Assembly (NCBI RefSeq): GCF_900538275.1
Contig: NZ_LR130778.1
Location: 2,414,001-2,478,000, forward strand
DNA length: 64,000 bases
Source of the DNA: Petrocella atlantisensis
Lineage (GTDB): Bacteria > Bacillota > Clostridia > Lachnospirales > Vallitaleaceae
Direction of reading: 5' to 3'
Shown: positions 1 through 8,115 of the stretch, in pieces
Numbering within the stretch: the stretch's first letter is position 1
How the letters are laid out: every line of letters starts with the position of its first letter
Translations under genes and position numbers: made by a program
The notes under the pieces: model-generated
Seen by the model: only the letters and a program-made list of their open reading frames with translations
The model's database searches: none
Told to the model about the DNA's origin: nothing

Positions 1-48
1 GGTGTTATGAAAAAGAGCTTTGATCAGCCTTATACGCCCACAGAATAA
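1..48 (+). CDS. C-terminal end of an upstream gene (partial)
   Basis: An open frame enters from the left edge and ends at TAA 46-48 after 15 codons (GVMKKSFDQPYTPTE). No function can be read from so short a tail. A strong promoter follows 25 bases later, so a gene end here is plausible. It could also be chance reading of intergenic DNA. Confidence 0.4.
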   Translation, partial: GVMKKSFDQPYTPTE

Positions 49-72
49 AGTATTAAGGGTCATTAAGAGCTA

Positions 73-101
73 TTGACATTATGGAATAAAAATATTATAC
101 T
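73..101 (+). promoter_or_regulatory. sigma-A promoter for the c-di-GMP riboswitch transcript
   Basis: TTGACA (73-78), a 17-base spacer and TATACT (96-101), close to consensus. Predicted start near 108, about 30 bases before the riboswitch aptamer. Confidence 0.8.
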
Positions 102-131
102 TCAATTACAAGTAATAAAAATATCAAGTAA

Positions 132-218
132 TATGATAAAGGCAAACCCAAGGAAATTTGGGGACGCAAAGCCACGGGCCTTAAGGTAATATCAACCAAG
201 GTAGCCGGGTTACCAAAT
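132..218 (+). promoter_or_regulatory. c-di-GMP-I (GEMM) riboswitch aptamer
   Basis: The sequence holds the GEMM-I landmarks in order: GGCAAACC (141-148), a short stem closed by a GAAA loop, GGGACGCAAAGCC (161-173), a second stem with CGGGCC, and GGTAGCCGGGTTACC (200-214), which forms the tetraloop-receptor side. These bases build the three-helix junction that binds cyclic di-GMP. A terminator hairpin follows within 30 bases, so control is probably at transcription elongation. The ON or OFF direction was not resolved. The only downstream gene is the secreted coiled-coil protein at 322. Confidence 0.95.
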
Positions 219-242
219 ACTGAAAATACAGGAACATGTATT

Positions 243-276
243 AGCTCTGTTTGGCAATCCTTTCAGAGCTTTTTTT
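243..276 (+). terminator. riboswitch expression-platform terminator
   Basis: AGCTCTG (243-249) pairs with CAGAGCT (264-270) and is followed by a run of T. AGAGC (265-269) can alternatively pair with GCTCT (279-283), which would leave the T run inside a competing helix. It sits between the aptamer and the ribosome binding site of the gene at 322. Confidence 0.85.
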
Positions 277-321
277 GCGCTCTGTTGGACGAAACCAATC
301 ATTCATTAAGGAGGAAGCAAA

Positions 322-1281
322 ATGAAAAAATTCAATAAGGTATTAGCAATGCTTATGATTTTTGTATTAACACTTGGATTTTCTGCGGTATCCTATGCAG
401 AAGACACTGACCTAACATCACCTGACAGTGAGTTTGAAGAAGAAGTGACAGAAGATGTAGATGAAGATGTAGATGATGAAGATGAAGAAGATCGTAGTAA
501 TGGAAAAGGCAAGAGTAAAGAAATGAAAAATGCTTGGAAGCTTGAAAAGCAACTTCTTGAACAAGAGAAAGACCAGCTAGAAGAATTAAAAGATAGTCTA
601 GAAGATCAACTTGATGATTTAGAAGCACAACTTGAAACAGCGGAAGAAGCTGGTGATACAGCACTAATAGAAAGTCTGAGAGCTGAACTTGAAGCATTGA
701 AAGTTGAAAAAGATACTTACAAAATGGAGATGAAGAATAAGCTTGCGCTTATGAAGCAGATTGCAAGAAGTAAGTATACAGAAGAAGAACTGAGCCAGTT
801 ACAAGAAGTCTATAAAAGCTTCAATAATCAGAAAAATATGAGATCCATTCCGGTAGAAAATGTATTTTTTAAGAATAGAGATGTCAAGTTTGATACTCCG
901 CCGGTTATAAAAGAAGGTAGAACCCTTATTCCGGTTAGAGCTATAACTGAAGCTATGGGTGCTACCGTAACATGGAACAGTGAAGAGAAGCTTGTGACAA
1001 TCGTAAAAGATGGCAAGACAATTGTTTTTGACTTATTAAACAACATAACCTATGTCAACGATGTAGAAGCTACTATTGATGTACCAGCAGGTGTAATGAA
1101 TAATAGAACTATGGTGCCTTTAAGATTTATAGCAGAAAACCTAGGACTTACTGTTGCATGGGATGAAGACGCTCAAACGATAGAAGTTGATGAGGACAAC
1201 ACTGAAGATGAAGTAATAGAGGATACAACAGAAGAGGATACAACAGAAGAAGATACTGAAGTAGTCGATAGCGAAATATAG
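322..1281 (+). CDS. secreted coiled-coil protein with copper-amine-oxidase-like (stalk) domain
   Basis: 319 residues, starting at ATG after AAGGAGGAAGC. Residues 1-26 are a signal peptide ending SYA. Residues 27-56 are very acidic (runs of E, D and V). Residues about 66-155 are a charged heptad-like coiled coil. Residues about 175-285 match the copper amine oxidase N-terminal-like repeat (PF07833), with paired GRTLIPVRAITEAMGA and NRTMVPLRFIAENLGL halves. The tail is again acidic with short TTEED repeats. In Clostridia such domains occur in extracellular surface or stalk proteins and do not imply oxidase activity. No sortase motif or SLH domain is present, so secretion or loose wall attachment is likely. 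Expression is controlled by the c-di-GMP riboswitch upstream, which points to a role in surface attachment or matrix. The family is clear; the role is inferred. Confidence 0.85.
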   Translation: MKKFNKVLAMLMIFVLTLGFSAVSYAEDTDLTSPDSEFEEEVTEDVDEDVDDEDEEDRSNGKGKSKEMKNAWKLEKQLLEQEKDQLEELKDSLEDQLDDLEAQLETAEEAGDTALIESLRAELEALKVEKDTYKMEMKNKLALMKQIARSKYTEEELSQLQEVYKSFNNQKNMRSIPVENVFFKNRDVKFDTPPVIKEGRTLIPVRAITEAMGATVTWNSEEKLVTIVKDGKTIVFDLLNNITYVNDVEATIDVPAGVMNNRTMVPLRFIAENLGLTVAWDEDAQTIEVDEDNTEDEVIEDTTEEDTTEEDTEVVDSEI

Positions 1282-1290
1282 TAGCATAGG

Positions 1291-1330
1291 CAAGAGGAGC
1301 TGAATGAGATCATTCAGCTCCTCTTGATTT
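1291..1330. terminator. long hairpin between convergent genes
   Basis: A perfect 16-bp stem (1291-1306 with 1311-1326) and a 4-base loop lie between the stop of the secreted protein and the stop of the convergent EAL gene. T-rich bases follow weakly on the plus side. It probably ends transcription in both directions. Confidence 0.75.
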
Positions 1331-1344
1331 AATACAATAGGCAC

Positions 1345-4131
1345 TTATGTATTTGAAAGACTTAGTTTATGTATATAGGCAAATAAGTCTTCTTTGGACA
1401 AAGGTTTAGAGAAATAAAACCCTTGTATTATATTGCAATCATGTTGTTTTAAGAACTCCAATTGATCTAAGGTTTCAATGCCTTCTGCAACGATTTCGAT
1501 ATTCAAGTTTTTTGCTAGATTAATAATCAGCTTTGCTATGCTACCATCATCTGTTTGGGGATAATCCTTAATAAAGTTGCGGTCAATCTTAATACGTTCA
1601 AAGGGGAAACGTTTTAAGTAGCTAAGGGAGGCATATCCTGTGCCAAAGTCATCAATGGTGATGAGAAAGCCCATGCGCTTTAATTCTTTGATGACATCAA
1701 TCGCTTCATCTTCGTTTGTTATGAGAAGACTTTCGGTGACCTCAAATTCAATGAACGCATTAGGAAAGGTATAGACTTGTTTTAAGCGCATAACCTGTGC
1801 GAATAAAAAATCCCATTTGAGTTGCACGGCAGAAATATTGACAGCAACAACAATGGATGTATTAGATTTGTAGAAATCTTCTGCAAGCTTAAAAGCCTCT
1901 TTAAGAACAAACTCACCAATAGGAATGATGAGCCTGGTCTGCTCAGCGAGAGGTATGAACTGAGCCGGAGAGATCAACTGATCATTGTGCTTCCAACGCA
2001 ATAAGGCTTCAACACCAACAACGTGTTTGCTATGTACATTGATTTGCGGTTGAAAATGTAAATACAATTCATTTTGTTCAAGTGCAAAACGCATATGTTT
2101 TAGGAGTTCATAGTTTTCAGCAGATATAGATTCAAAGGCATCCTCATATTTAACAATCTGATTTTTACCGTTGTTCTTTGCATGATTCAGGGCAATGCTT
2201 GCATTTTTATGCAGTTTTTCAGCGGTTGCACCGTTTTCGGGCGAGCAAGAAAAGCCGAAACTTACAGTAATATAATGTAATTCATCATTGAGCAAATAGG
2301 GTTTAGTAAGGTGTCTCTTGAGAAAAGTAAGATGGTTGAGGATAATTTCATCAAGATCAAGTTGATAAAAAACGCCGAATTCATCCCCCTCGGTTCGAGC
2401 AATCAGGTCATGCGGGTGTTCATATTGAAGCAAACGGTCGGAAAACTGCTTGATGAGCTGATCACAAGCCTCAGTACCGATAAGCCCATTAAGAATTCTG
2501 AAGTTGTCAATATTAATTAGGAGACAGACATAAGATGATTCGGTATTGGTTTGTAAGAGAACATCTATTTTTTCTTGAAACAGGACCTTATTTGGTAACT
2601 GAGTGGCAAAGTCATAGAAACGAAGATAGTTCAGATGCTGGTCTTTTATTTTTTGTTCTGAAATATCTTTGAAAAGACCTAGATAATAAGTAGCCTCGTC
2701 AACAATCCTTGTGATATACAGCTGCATAGGATAGAGCATATCACCTAAACGCTTTTGCTCGAATTCTCCTTGTAAAAGGCCTTTGGTGGTAAGTATATGT
2801 TTTTGTTTATCTGTTAGGTGTATGCCGGCAGTTAATAAATCTAAATCAAGGTTCTGATCTTGATAACCAGTAATGCTGTGAAATGTTTTATTGGTATATA
2901 AGATGCGGTAGTTCTCGTCTGTAATGAAGATGCCATTATCAGAATGCTCAAGTGTCTTTGTTATAAGCTGTAGTCTGGTTTCAATATTTTTACGCTTGGA
3001 TTGTTCCTTGTTTAAGGCGAGATTTTTAAACTCAATCGTCATAAGATCTGTCTGAAGTTGGCGATTCATCTGGTCGAGAGCACGTGCCAATGCACCGATT
3101 TCATCTTTTCGTTTACCCAGAGATTCAGGCAGGTCAATGGCATATAGATTACCTTGGGCAGTGTTAATCACATGTTCTATGAGTTTGAGGGGTGCAGTGA
3201 CGCTTTTACTAAACCATAGAGATAGTATGGAGACACAGAGCATAACAGCCAGCCCGATGATTAACAACAATTGTTGGAATCTCCAAAGTGGTGCGTATAT
3301 TTGTTTCTTAGAAGTGGACATACCAAGTGTCCACCCATTGGAAAGCTCGGAGGTAAAAAGAAGGTGGTCCTCATCAAAAAGTTCTCTAGAGATAAGACTG
3401 TTATTTGGAATCATAGTTTCGCCTTGGGTATTTAGAAGAAATGAGGTTCCAAGATTATACTCGGCATAATCCTGGACACGCTTTTCAATAATCTCATAGG
3501 CCAAATCGGTACCAATAACCGCAAAAAGTTCCCCCTCATAGTAGATGGGTCGTGTTATAGAAATAAAACGGATGGTTTCTCCGTTGTCTAGAACCCAATC
3601 ATAAGGTTGTGTCCAAAAGTCACCTTGGGTCTCAATCGGCCCAAACCACCAGGATTTGTCATCTAAAGCATTGGGTCCGGATGCAAAATAATCATTAGGT
3701 AAGGTAGACTGTCGAGTGACAATACCGTTTCCATCTTGGTCAGCATAATAGATGTCTATAGCATAATTATAAAGCTCGGGGTTCATGTAGATATATGCAG
3801 TTTTACTTTGGTTTTGACTTTGAGCTTGTTGCCGGATGGTAGGTTCAAGCCAATCCATCAGAAGGTCAATATCATCTTTGTCTTTAGGTGGATTGTTTTT
3901 TAAATAATCAAGTAGTGTGAACTCGAGGACATTAATGACCTTATAAGATTCATCAATCCCTTTTTCAAACTCATGTTTCATGGCAAGGACGGCAAATTCA
4001 CTTCGCTCCAAAGTGCTGGCAGTTAAGAGACGAGAGCCAAAATACTGGGTAAAGGCTCCAAATAAAATGAGGCTAATAACGCTAATAAGAAGGAACAAGA
4101 AAAGTATTTGCATTTTTAGATTTTTAAACAT
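1345..4131 (-). CDS. membrane c-di-GMP phosphodiesterase: dCache-HAMP-PAS-GGDEF-EAL
   Basis: 928 residues. Membrane segment about 8-30, extracellular dCache-like sensor about 40-285, second membrane segment about 290-310, then HAMP, PAS (about 385-490), GGDEF (about 495-655) and EAL (about 668-915). The GGDEF signature reads EGDEF, so the cyclase half may be inactive or regulatory. The EAL half keeps EALLR, NISAVQL, EVTES, IDDFGTGYASL, KIDRNF and AEGIET, the set needed for metal binding and hydrolysis of c-di-GMP to pGpG. The start follows an AAGGAGGCGCAC ribosome binding site. It is convergent with the riboswitch-controlled secreted protein and could locally set the ligand level that riboswitch reads; that link is inferred. 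Confidence 0.92.
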   Translation of the reverse strand: MFKNLKMQILFLFLLISVISLILFGAFTQYFGSRLLTASTLERSEFAVLAMKHEFEKGIDESYKVINVLEFTLLDYLKNNPPKDKDDIDLLMDWLEPTIRQQAQSQNQSKTAYIYMNPELYNYAIDIYYADQDGNGIVTRQSTLPNDYFASGPNALDDKSWWFGPIETQGDFWTQPYDWVLDNGETIRFISITRPIYYEGELFAVIGTDLAYEIIEKRVQDYAEYNLGTSFLLNTQGETMIPNNSLISRELFDEDHLLFTSELSNGWTLGMSTSKKQIYAPLWRFQQLLLIIGLAVMLCVSILSLWFSKSVTAPLKLIEHVINTAQGNLYAIDLPESLGKRKDEIGALARALDQMNRQLQTDLMTIEFKNLALNKEQSKRKNIETRLQLITKTLEHSDNGIFITDENYRILYTNKTFHSITGYQDQNLDLDLLTAGIHLTDKQKHILTTKGLLQGEFEQKRLGDMLYPMQLYITRIVDEATYYLGLFKDISEQKIKDQHLNYLRFYDFATQLPNKVLFQEKIDVLLQTNTESSYVCLLINIDNFRILNGLIGTEACDQLIKQFSDRLLQYEHPHDLIARTEGDEFGVFYQLDLDEIILNHLTFLKRHLTKPYLLNDELHYITVSFGFSCSPENGATAEKLHKNASIALNHAKNNGKNQIVKYEDAFESISAENYELLKHMRFALEQNELYLHFQPQINVHSKHVVGVEALLRWKHNDQLISPAQFIPLAEQTRLIIPIGEFVLKEAFKLAEDFYKSNTSIVVAVNISAVQLKWDFLFAQVMRLKQVYTFPNAFIEFEVTESLLITNEDEAIDVIKELKRMGFLITIDDFGTGYASLSYLKRFPFERIKIDRNFIKDYPQTDDGSIAKLIINLAKNLNIEIVAEGIETLDQLEFLKQHDCNIIQGFYFSKPLSKEDLFAYIHKLSLSNT

Positions 4132-4408
4132 GTGCGCCTCCTTGTATTATTAAAAACATTATTAAAACACAGCTCATTTTTTTAATAACTTTCGAAGAAC
4201 TTAATGCTAAATCTATTTTAGCATGGAACGAATTCACTTTCCACATAATACTAATCATTTCATGATATCTTTAGGAAAGTATTTATCTTAAGTATAAAAG
4301 GGTGAATTGCTATTATGCTTGTGTTTAATGAAGGCTTTCTTTATAATTACAATTGAGACAAGAAATATCTGCCAACCACTGGGTTATACTAGTATTTTGG
4401 AGAAGCAT

Positions 4409-4651
4409 ATGAGAATAGGACAATTTGCAGTTCAAAACAATACCAGTATAGATACCATAAGACATTATATGTCTATGGGATTACTGGTACCGGAAAAACA
4501 AAAGGCTCAATATGATTTTGATGAAAACTGTGCCCAGGATTTTCATGAAATAACTCAGCTTAAACAAATAGGCTTTACATTGTCTGAGATTCAACAATTG
4601 ATTTTATTTAGAAGAATCGGCAAACTGACGGGTTATGATCGACGTTTGATC
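4409..4651 (+). pseudogene. 5' fragment of a MerR-family regulator, split by the recombinase-trio element
   Basis: From ATG 4409, after GGAG, the frame encodes a MerR DNA-binding domain: MRIGQFAVQNNTSIDTIRHY, then MGLLVPEKQ, a tyrosine-containing wing and LKQIGFTLSEIQQLILFRR. After GKLTG (near 4633) the frame leaves MerR sequence and stops at 4652. The rest of the protein resumes at about 8116 as YTSFFEKKKEHIELEIDRLS, the expected dimerisation helix. The two halves together make one gene of the MerR-plus-methyltransferase type. The fragment has the DNA-binding part but no dimerisation helix, so it is probably non-functional. Confidence 0.88.
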
Positions 4652-4654
4652 TAA

Positions 4655-4676
4655 ATTATGTGAAGCTTCACATAAT
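4655..4676. repeat. perfect 22-bp palindrome at the element's left end
   Basis: ATTATGTGAAG is followed directly by its reverse complement CTTCACATAAT. Related ATTATGTAAAG sequence occurs at the right end (8030-8040), so this is probably a recombinase binding site. Confidence 0.8.
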
Positions 4677-4679
4677 GTG

Positions 4680-4714
4680 GGTTATGAAAAGTTATACATT
4701 ATGCAAAGTTGAAT
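4680..4714 (+). repeat. left terminal inverted repeat of the RIT-like element
   Basis: 35 bases matching the reverse complement of 8081-8115 at 30 positions. The shared core is ATTATGCAAAGTTGAAT on the inner side and GTTATG on the outer side. Confidence 0.85.
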
Positions 4715-4821
4715 ACGAAATTCTACATAAATAGGGATATTGGCTATTGATTTACTTTCCATAATCTATCACGCTAAAAGAGTAACAAATAACGTACTCT
4801 CAAAAGCAGGAGGTAAATCAA

Positions 4822-6030
4822 ATGAGAAATCTATCTTTAAAAGAACTTGTGAATCGAACTAAGGAAGCTTTGGACCAGGCAGGTGCTTCCAACTATTACA
4901 AAAATGTTTTTAAAACTCTTTCCAAGCAACTTTTACTTTACGCTAAAGACAAAAATGTTGATTCCTTTAGCATGGATTTTGGACTTCAGTTTTTAGAAGA
5001 TCATTATTCTATGTCTTCCAAGATTGAAGAAAAGAAATGGTGTGCTACATATTCTCGAAGCATTAACGCCATGTCTGAATACCAGTTATCAGGTAATGTC
5101 TACCTATATTTAGCGATGGATAAAAGAACGTATTCATTCCCTGATGGATACAAAGAAAGTGCAGAAGCATACTTATCTTATAGAAGTAAAACAGGCATTA
5201 AAGACAAAACTAATCGAACGTTTAGTCTTTATCTTGAACGTTTCTTCGCATTCCTAATACGAAAAAATATGGTAAGAATAGAGCAGCTCGCAATAAAAGA
5301 TGTATTTAGTTTTATGGGTTCCCTATCTTGTTATGAAAAACCAACGATTAACCATACCATGAGAGCGGTTCGCTATTATCTGAAGTATTGTTATGAATGT
5401 GGATTCATGAAAAAAGAAATGTTTTCTAAACTACCAAATCCTTATTACAACAGAAAAAGCCGTCTTCCGTCCACATACTCCGCTGAGGAAGTCAAAAGTT
5501 ACTTAGCTCCATTGATTTAGGTAATCCTTGTGGAATTCGTGACTATGCCATAATTCTATTAATTGCCAGACTTGGTCTACGTAGCAGTGATGTGGCAAAT
5601 CTAAGATTCACCAACATAGATTGGGAAAATGAACTTATCCGGTTAACACAAATGAAAACAGGTAATCCCTTAGAGCTTCCACTTCTTCAAGATGTAGGAG
5701 AAGCTATGATCCATTATCTAAAAGGCGCACGACCAAAAAGTGAATCTGATCATGTTTTATCAGGCAGGTACCGCCATACACAGAATTTAACCCAGGAGCT
5801 GTTGGTGCCCTAGTTCGATACCATCTTTTAAAAAGCGGTATCCATCTTGAAGGGAAAAGAAAGGCTCGCATGTACTCCGCCACAGCCTTGCCCGTCGTTT
5901 ATTGGAGCATGAAATTCCACTACCTGTAATCTCTGAAATCTTAGGTCATACAAACACTGAAACCACCTTGACCTATCTTAGGATTAATATCACAGAGCTA
6001 CGCAAATGTGCATTGGAGGTGGTTATTTAA
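4822..6030 (+). pseudogene. first tyrosine recombinase of the trio (RitA-like), frameshifted
   Basis: ATG 4822 follows CAGGAGGTAAATC. Residues 1-232 form the N-terminal and core-binding part, then TAG at 5518. The catalytic domain continues in another frame as DLGNPCGIRDYAIILLIARL (from about 5514), with LGLRSSDVANLR holding the first catalytic Arg. A second frame change near 5762-5770 restores VPPYTEFNPGAVGALVRYHL, and a third near 5885-5893 restores HSLARRLLEHEIPLPVISEI and LGHTNTETTLTYLR, with the catalytic His and Tyr. The reconstructed gene ends at TAA 6028-6030, overlapping the next ATG by one base. The HxxR region is damaged at the third shift. At least three frameshifts argue for a dead gene; assembly errors are possible. 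Confidence 0.85.
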
Positions 6031-7016
6031 TGGCTAGATTAAAAAGAGCTCCAATCATGATAGGCGTGTTTTCCAACCTTGCAGAAGAATTTATTAGGTT
6101 CAAAAGAAGTTTAGGATTTAAATATGAAAGTGAAACAAAGTGCTTATCTCGATTCTGTCGTTTTAGTCAAAAAAGGGGAATTGTTAAACCTGAGATTTCT
6201 CGTTCGCTTGCCGAAGAATGGATTTCACCAAGAGAAGGAGAAGCTACAAGTACTCGATCTCATCGTATCACTTGTATAAGACAGTTTGCTATTTATCTTA
6301 ATCATCTTGGCTATGAGGCTTATGTGATCCCTGAGATAAAAGGGCTGACTCGTGATTCGTTTGTTCCTTACATTTTTACACGCGAACAGATAAATGCCGT
6401 GCTTCAAGCCGTTGATGAGACAGAACCATGGGAAGTAGCTAAAAATATGCACTTGGCATTGCCTGTTATTTTTCGTATCTTATACGGATGTGGCCTTAGA
6501 GTATCAGAGGTTGTTCACTTAAAGTATAAAGATGTTAACCTAGAAGATGGTATCCTTACAATTCGTGAGGCAAAAACAGATAAGGATCGATTAATTCCGC
6601 TGTCTGATTCTGTTAACCAATCCTGCATTGACTACGCAGAAAAAATTTGGTGGGAGAAAGATAATGAGTATTTCTTTCTTGCACCGGATAGAACAATGAT
6701 TAGTACGATGACTGTCTATCAAAGATACAGACGATATTTAGATGCAGCAGGAATTTCTCACGGTGGTAAAGGCAAAGGACCGCGCTTGCATGATATTAGG
6801 CATACTTTTGCTGTTCATGTTCTACAAAAATGGATTGAGAATGAAGTAGACCTCTCAGCTATGCTTCCAATTCTATCTACATATATGGGACATACATCAG
6901 TACGTGCTACAGCAAAATATCTACGCTTGACCGCTGAGGTGTATCCGGATTTAATAAAAAGAGTAGAATCATCCTGTGCATTCGTCATTCCAGAGGTAGC
7001 TTATGAAGGAAACTGA
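6030..7016 (+). CDS. second tyrosine recombinase of the trio (RitB-like), intact
   Basis: 328 residues from ATG 6030, which overlaps the preceding TAA (TAATG) and follows TTGGAGGTGG. The N-terminal core-binding domain (about 10-105) is followed by the catalytic domain with GCGLRVSEVVHLK (Arg), the intermediate Lys segment near EAKTDKDRLIPL, LHDIRHTFAVHVL (HxxR) and MGHTSVRATAKYL (His and nucleophilic Tyr). All catalytic residues are present. It overlaps the third recombinase by 14 bases, so the three genes are translationally coupled, as in RIT elements. It is the only undamaged recombinase of this copy. Confidence 0.9.
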   Translation: MARLKRAPIMIGVFSNLAEEFIRFKRSLGFKYESETKCLSRFCRFSQKRGIVKPEISRSLAEEWISPREGEATSTRSHRITCIRQFAIYLNHLGYEAYVIPEIKGLTRDSFVPYIFTREQINAVLQAVDETEPWEVAKNMHLALPVIFRILYGCGLRVSEVVHLKYKDVNLEDGILTIREAKTDKDRLIPLSDSVNQSCIDYAEKIWWEKDNEYFFLAPDRTMISTMTVYQRYRRYLDAAGISHGGKGKGPRLHDIRHTFAVHVLQKWIENEVDLSAMLPILSTYMGHTSVRATAKYLRLTAEVYPDLIKRVESSCAFVIPEVAYEGN

Positions 7017-8013
7017 TTTTGCTCATTATCTGACTCAGTTCTTAATGCAATATTTACCCAGTCAAGTGGGAAGCAAACGTAATACACAGCTATCTTACAG
7101 GGACTCTTTTTCTTTACTGCTTAGATACTGTCGAGATTCTGAACAACTTTATCCTGAAAAGCTTACAGTTTCGAAAGTGGATAGAGCGTTAATTGTTCGA
7201 TATCTGCAATGGCTTGAAGATGAACGCCATTGTAAAGCTACAACTAGGAATCAAAGACTTGCTGCAATTCACTCTTTTTAGCTTTTAATGGTTGAGGAAC
7301 CACAGTACATTCAACAAGGGCAACAAATACTTGGAATACCAATGAAAAAGACGGATAAAGGACCTCTTTTATACTTACCACTAGAAAGTGTTAAGGGATT
7401 ACTTGAGCAACCTGATCGAAGAACCATTCAAGGGAAGCGTGATGCTGTTGTGTTATCTCTCTTATATGACACAGGAGCTCGGGTACAGGAACTTGTCGAT
7501 CTTAAAGTTGGTGATATCACACTAAATGATACAGTCACTGTACTTCTGACTGGAAAAGGTGGAAAAAGTAGAATTGTTCCTGTTATGACACCGACTGGCG
7601 AGTTAATTCGTCACTATATATCTGGTTCAGGATTAACTTCACCGGTTTATAGTCGTTATCCTCTTTTTACCAACAGAAGTAATAAACAATTAACAAGGGC
7701 AGGAGTCACTTATATTCTAAAAAAGTATGCACAGCAAGCTCAATTTCATGGTATTGAAGGTATTACAGGTGAAATCACACCACACTGGTTGAGACACAGT
7801 AAGGCAATGCACTTACTTCAATCAGGGGTAAATCTTGTATATATCAGAGATTTGTTGGGGCACTCAGATATTTCAACGACTGAAATCTATGCTCGAGCAG
7901 ATGAAAAAATGAAGAGAAAAGCCTTAACAGAAGCCTATGATAGTCCAGCTAATGAAGAACTGCCCCCTTGGAAACAAAACAAAGATTTACTTGATTGGCT
8001 AAAATCACTTTAG
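7003..8013 (+). pseudogene. third tyrosine recombinase of the trio (RitC-like) with in-frame amber stop
   Basis: The frame starts at ATG 7003 inside the previous gene and would give about 336 residues, but TAG at 7279-7281 interrupts it after AAIHSF. The same frame continues directly with LLMVEEPQYIQQGQQILGI. The catalytic domain after the stop is complete: YDTGARVQELVDLK, HWLRHSKAMHLLQSG and LLGHSDISTTEIYARAD. A single nonsense change at a conserved position of the core-binding domain is the simplest reading. Internal ATG 7288 has no good ribosome binding site. Stop-codon readthrough cannot be excluded. Confidence 0.85.
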
Positions 8014-8029
8014 GTGTTAATCACCTGAA

Positions 8030-8097
8030 ATTATGTAAAGTTAAATGAATCCATACACTACTAAAATCAGTATTATATGGATTCAACTTTGCATAAT
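8030..8097. repeat. subterminal inverted repeat at the element's right end
   Basis: 8030-8055 pairs with 8075-8097 apart from a few bases; arms start ATTATG(T/C)AAAGTT and include GAATCCATA. The outer arm overlaps the right terminal repeat. Paired arms of this kind suit tyrosine recombinase binding. Confidence 0.75.
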
Positions 8098-8115
8098 AAC
8101 TAACTTTCCATAACA
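8081..8115 (-). repeat. right terminal inverted repeat of the RIT-like element
   Basis: The reverse complement matches 4680-4714 at 30 of 35 positions. MerR coding sequence resumes immediately outside it at 8116. Confidence 0.85.

Noticed and set aside
353-697. Minus-strand open frame inside the secreted protein gene
   Set aside because: Leu/His-rich translation of the acidic coiled-coil codons read backwards; no ribosome binding site or family match.
7279-7281. TAG as pyrrolysine readthrough in the third recombinase
   Set aside because: No pyl genes or downstream signal is visible, and the neighbouring recombinase carries frameshifts, so mutation is simpler.
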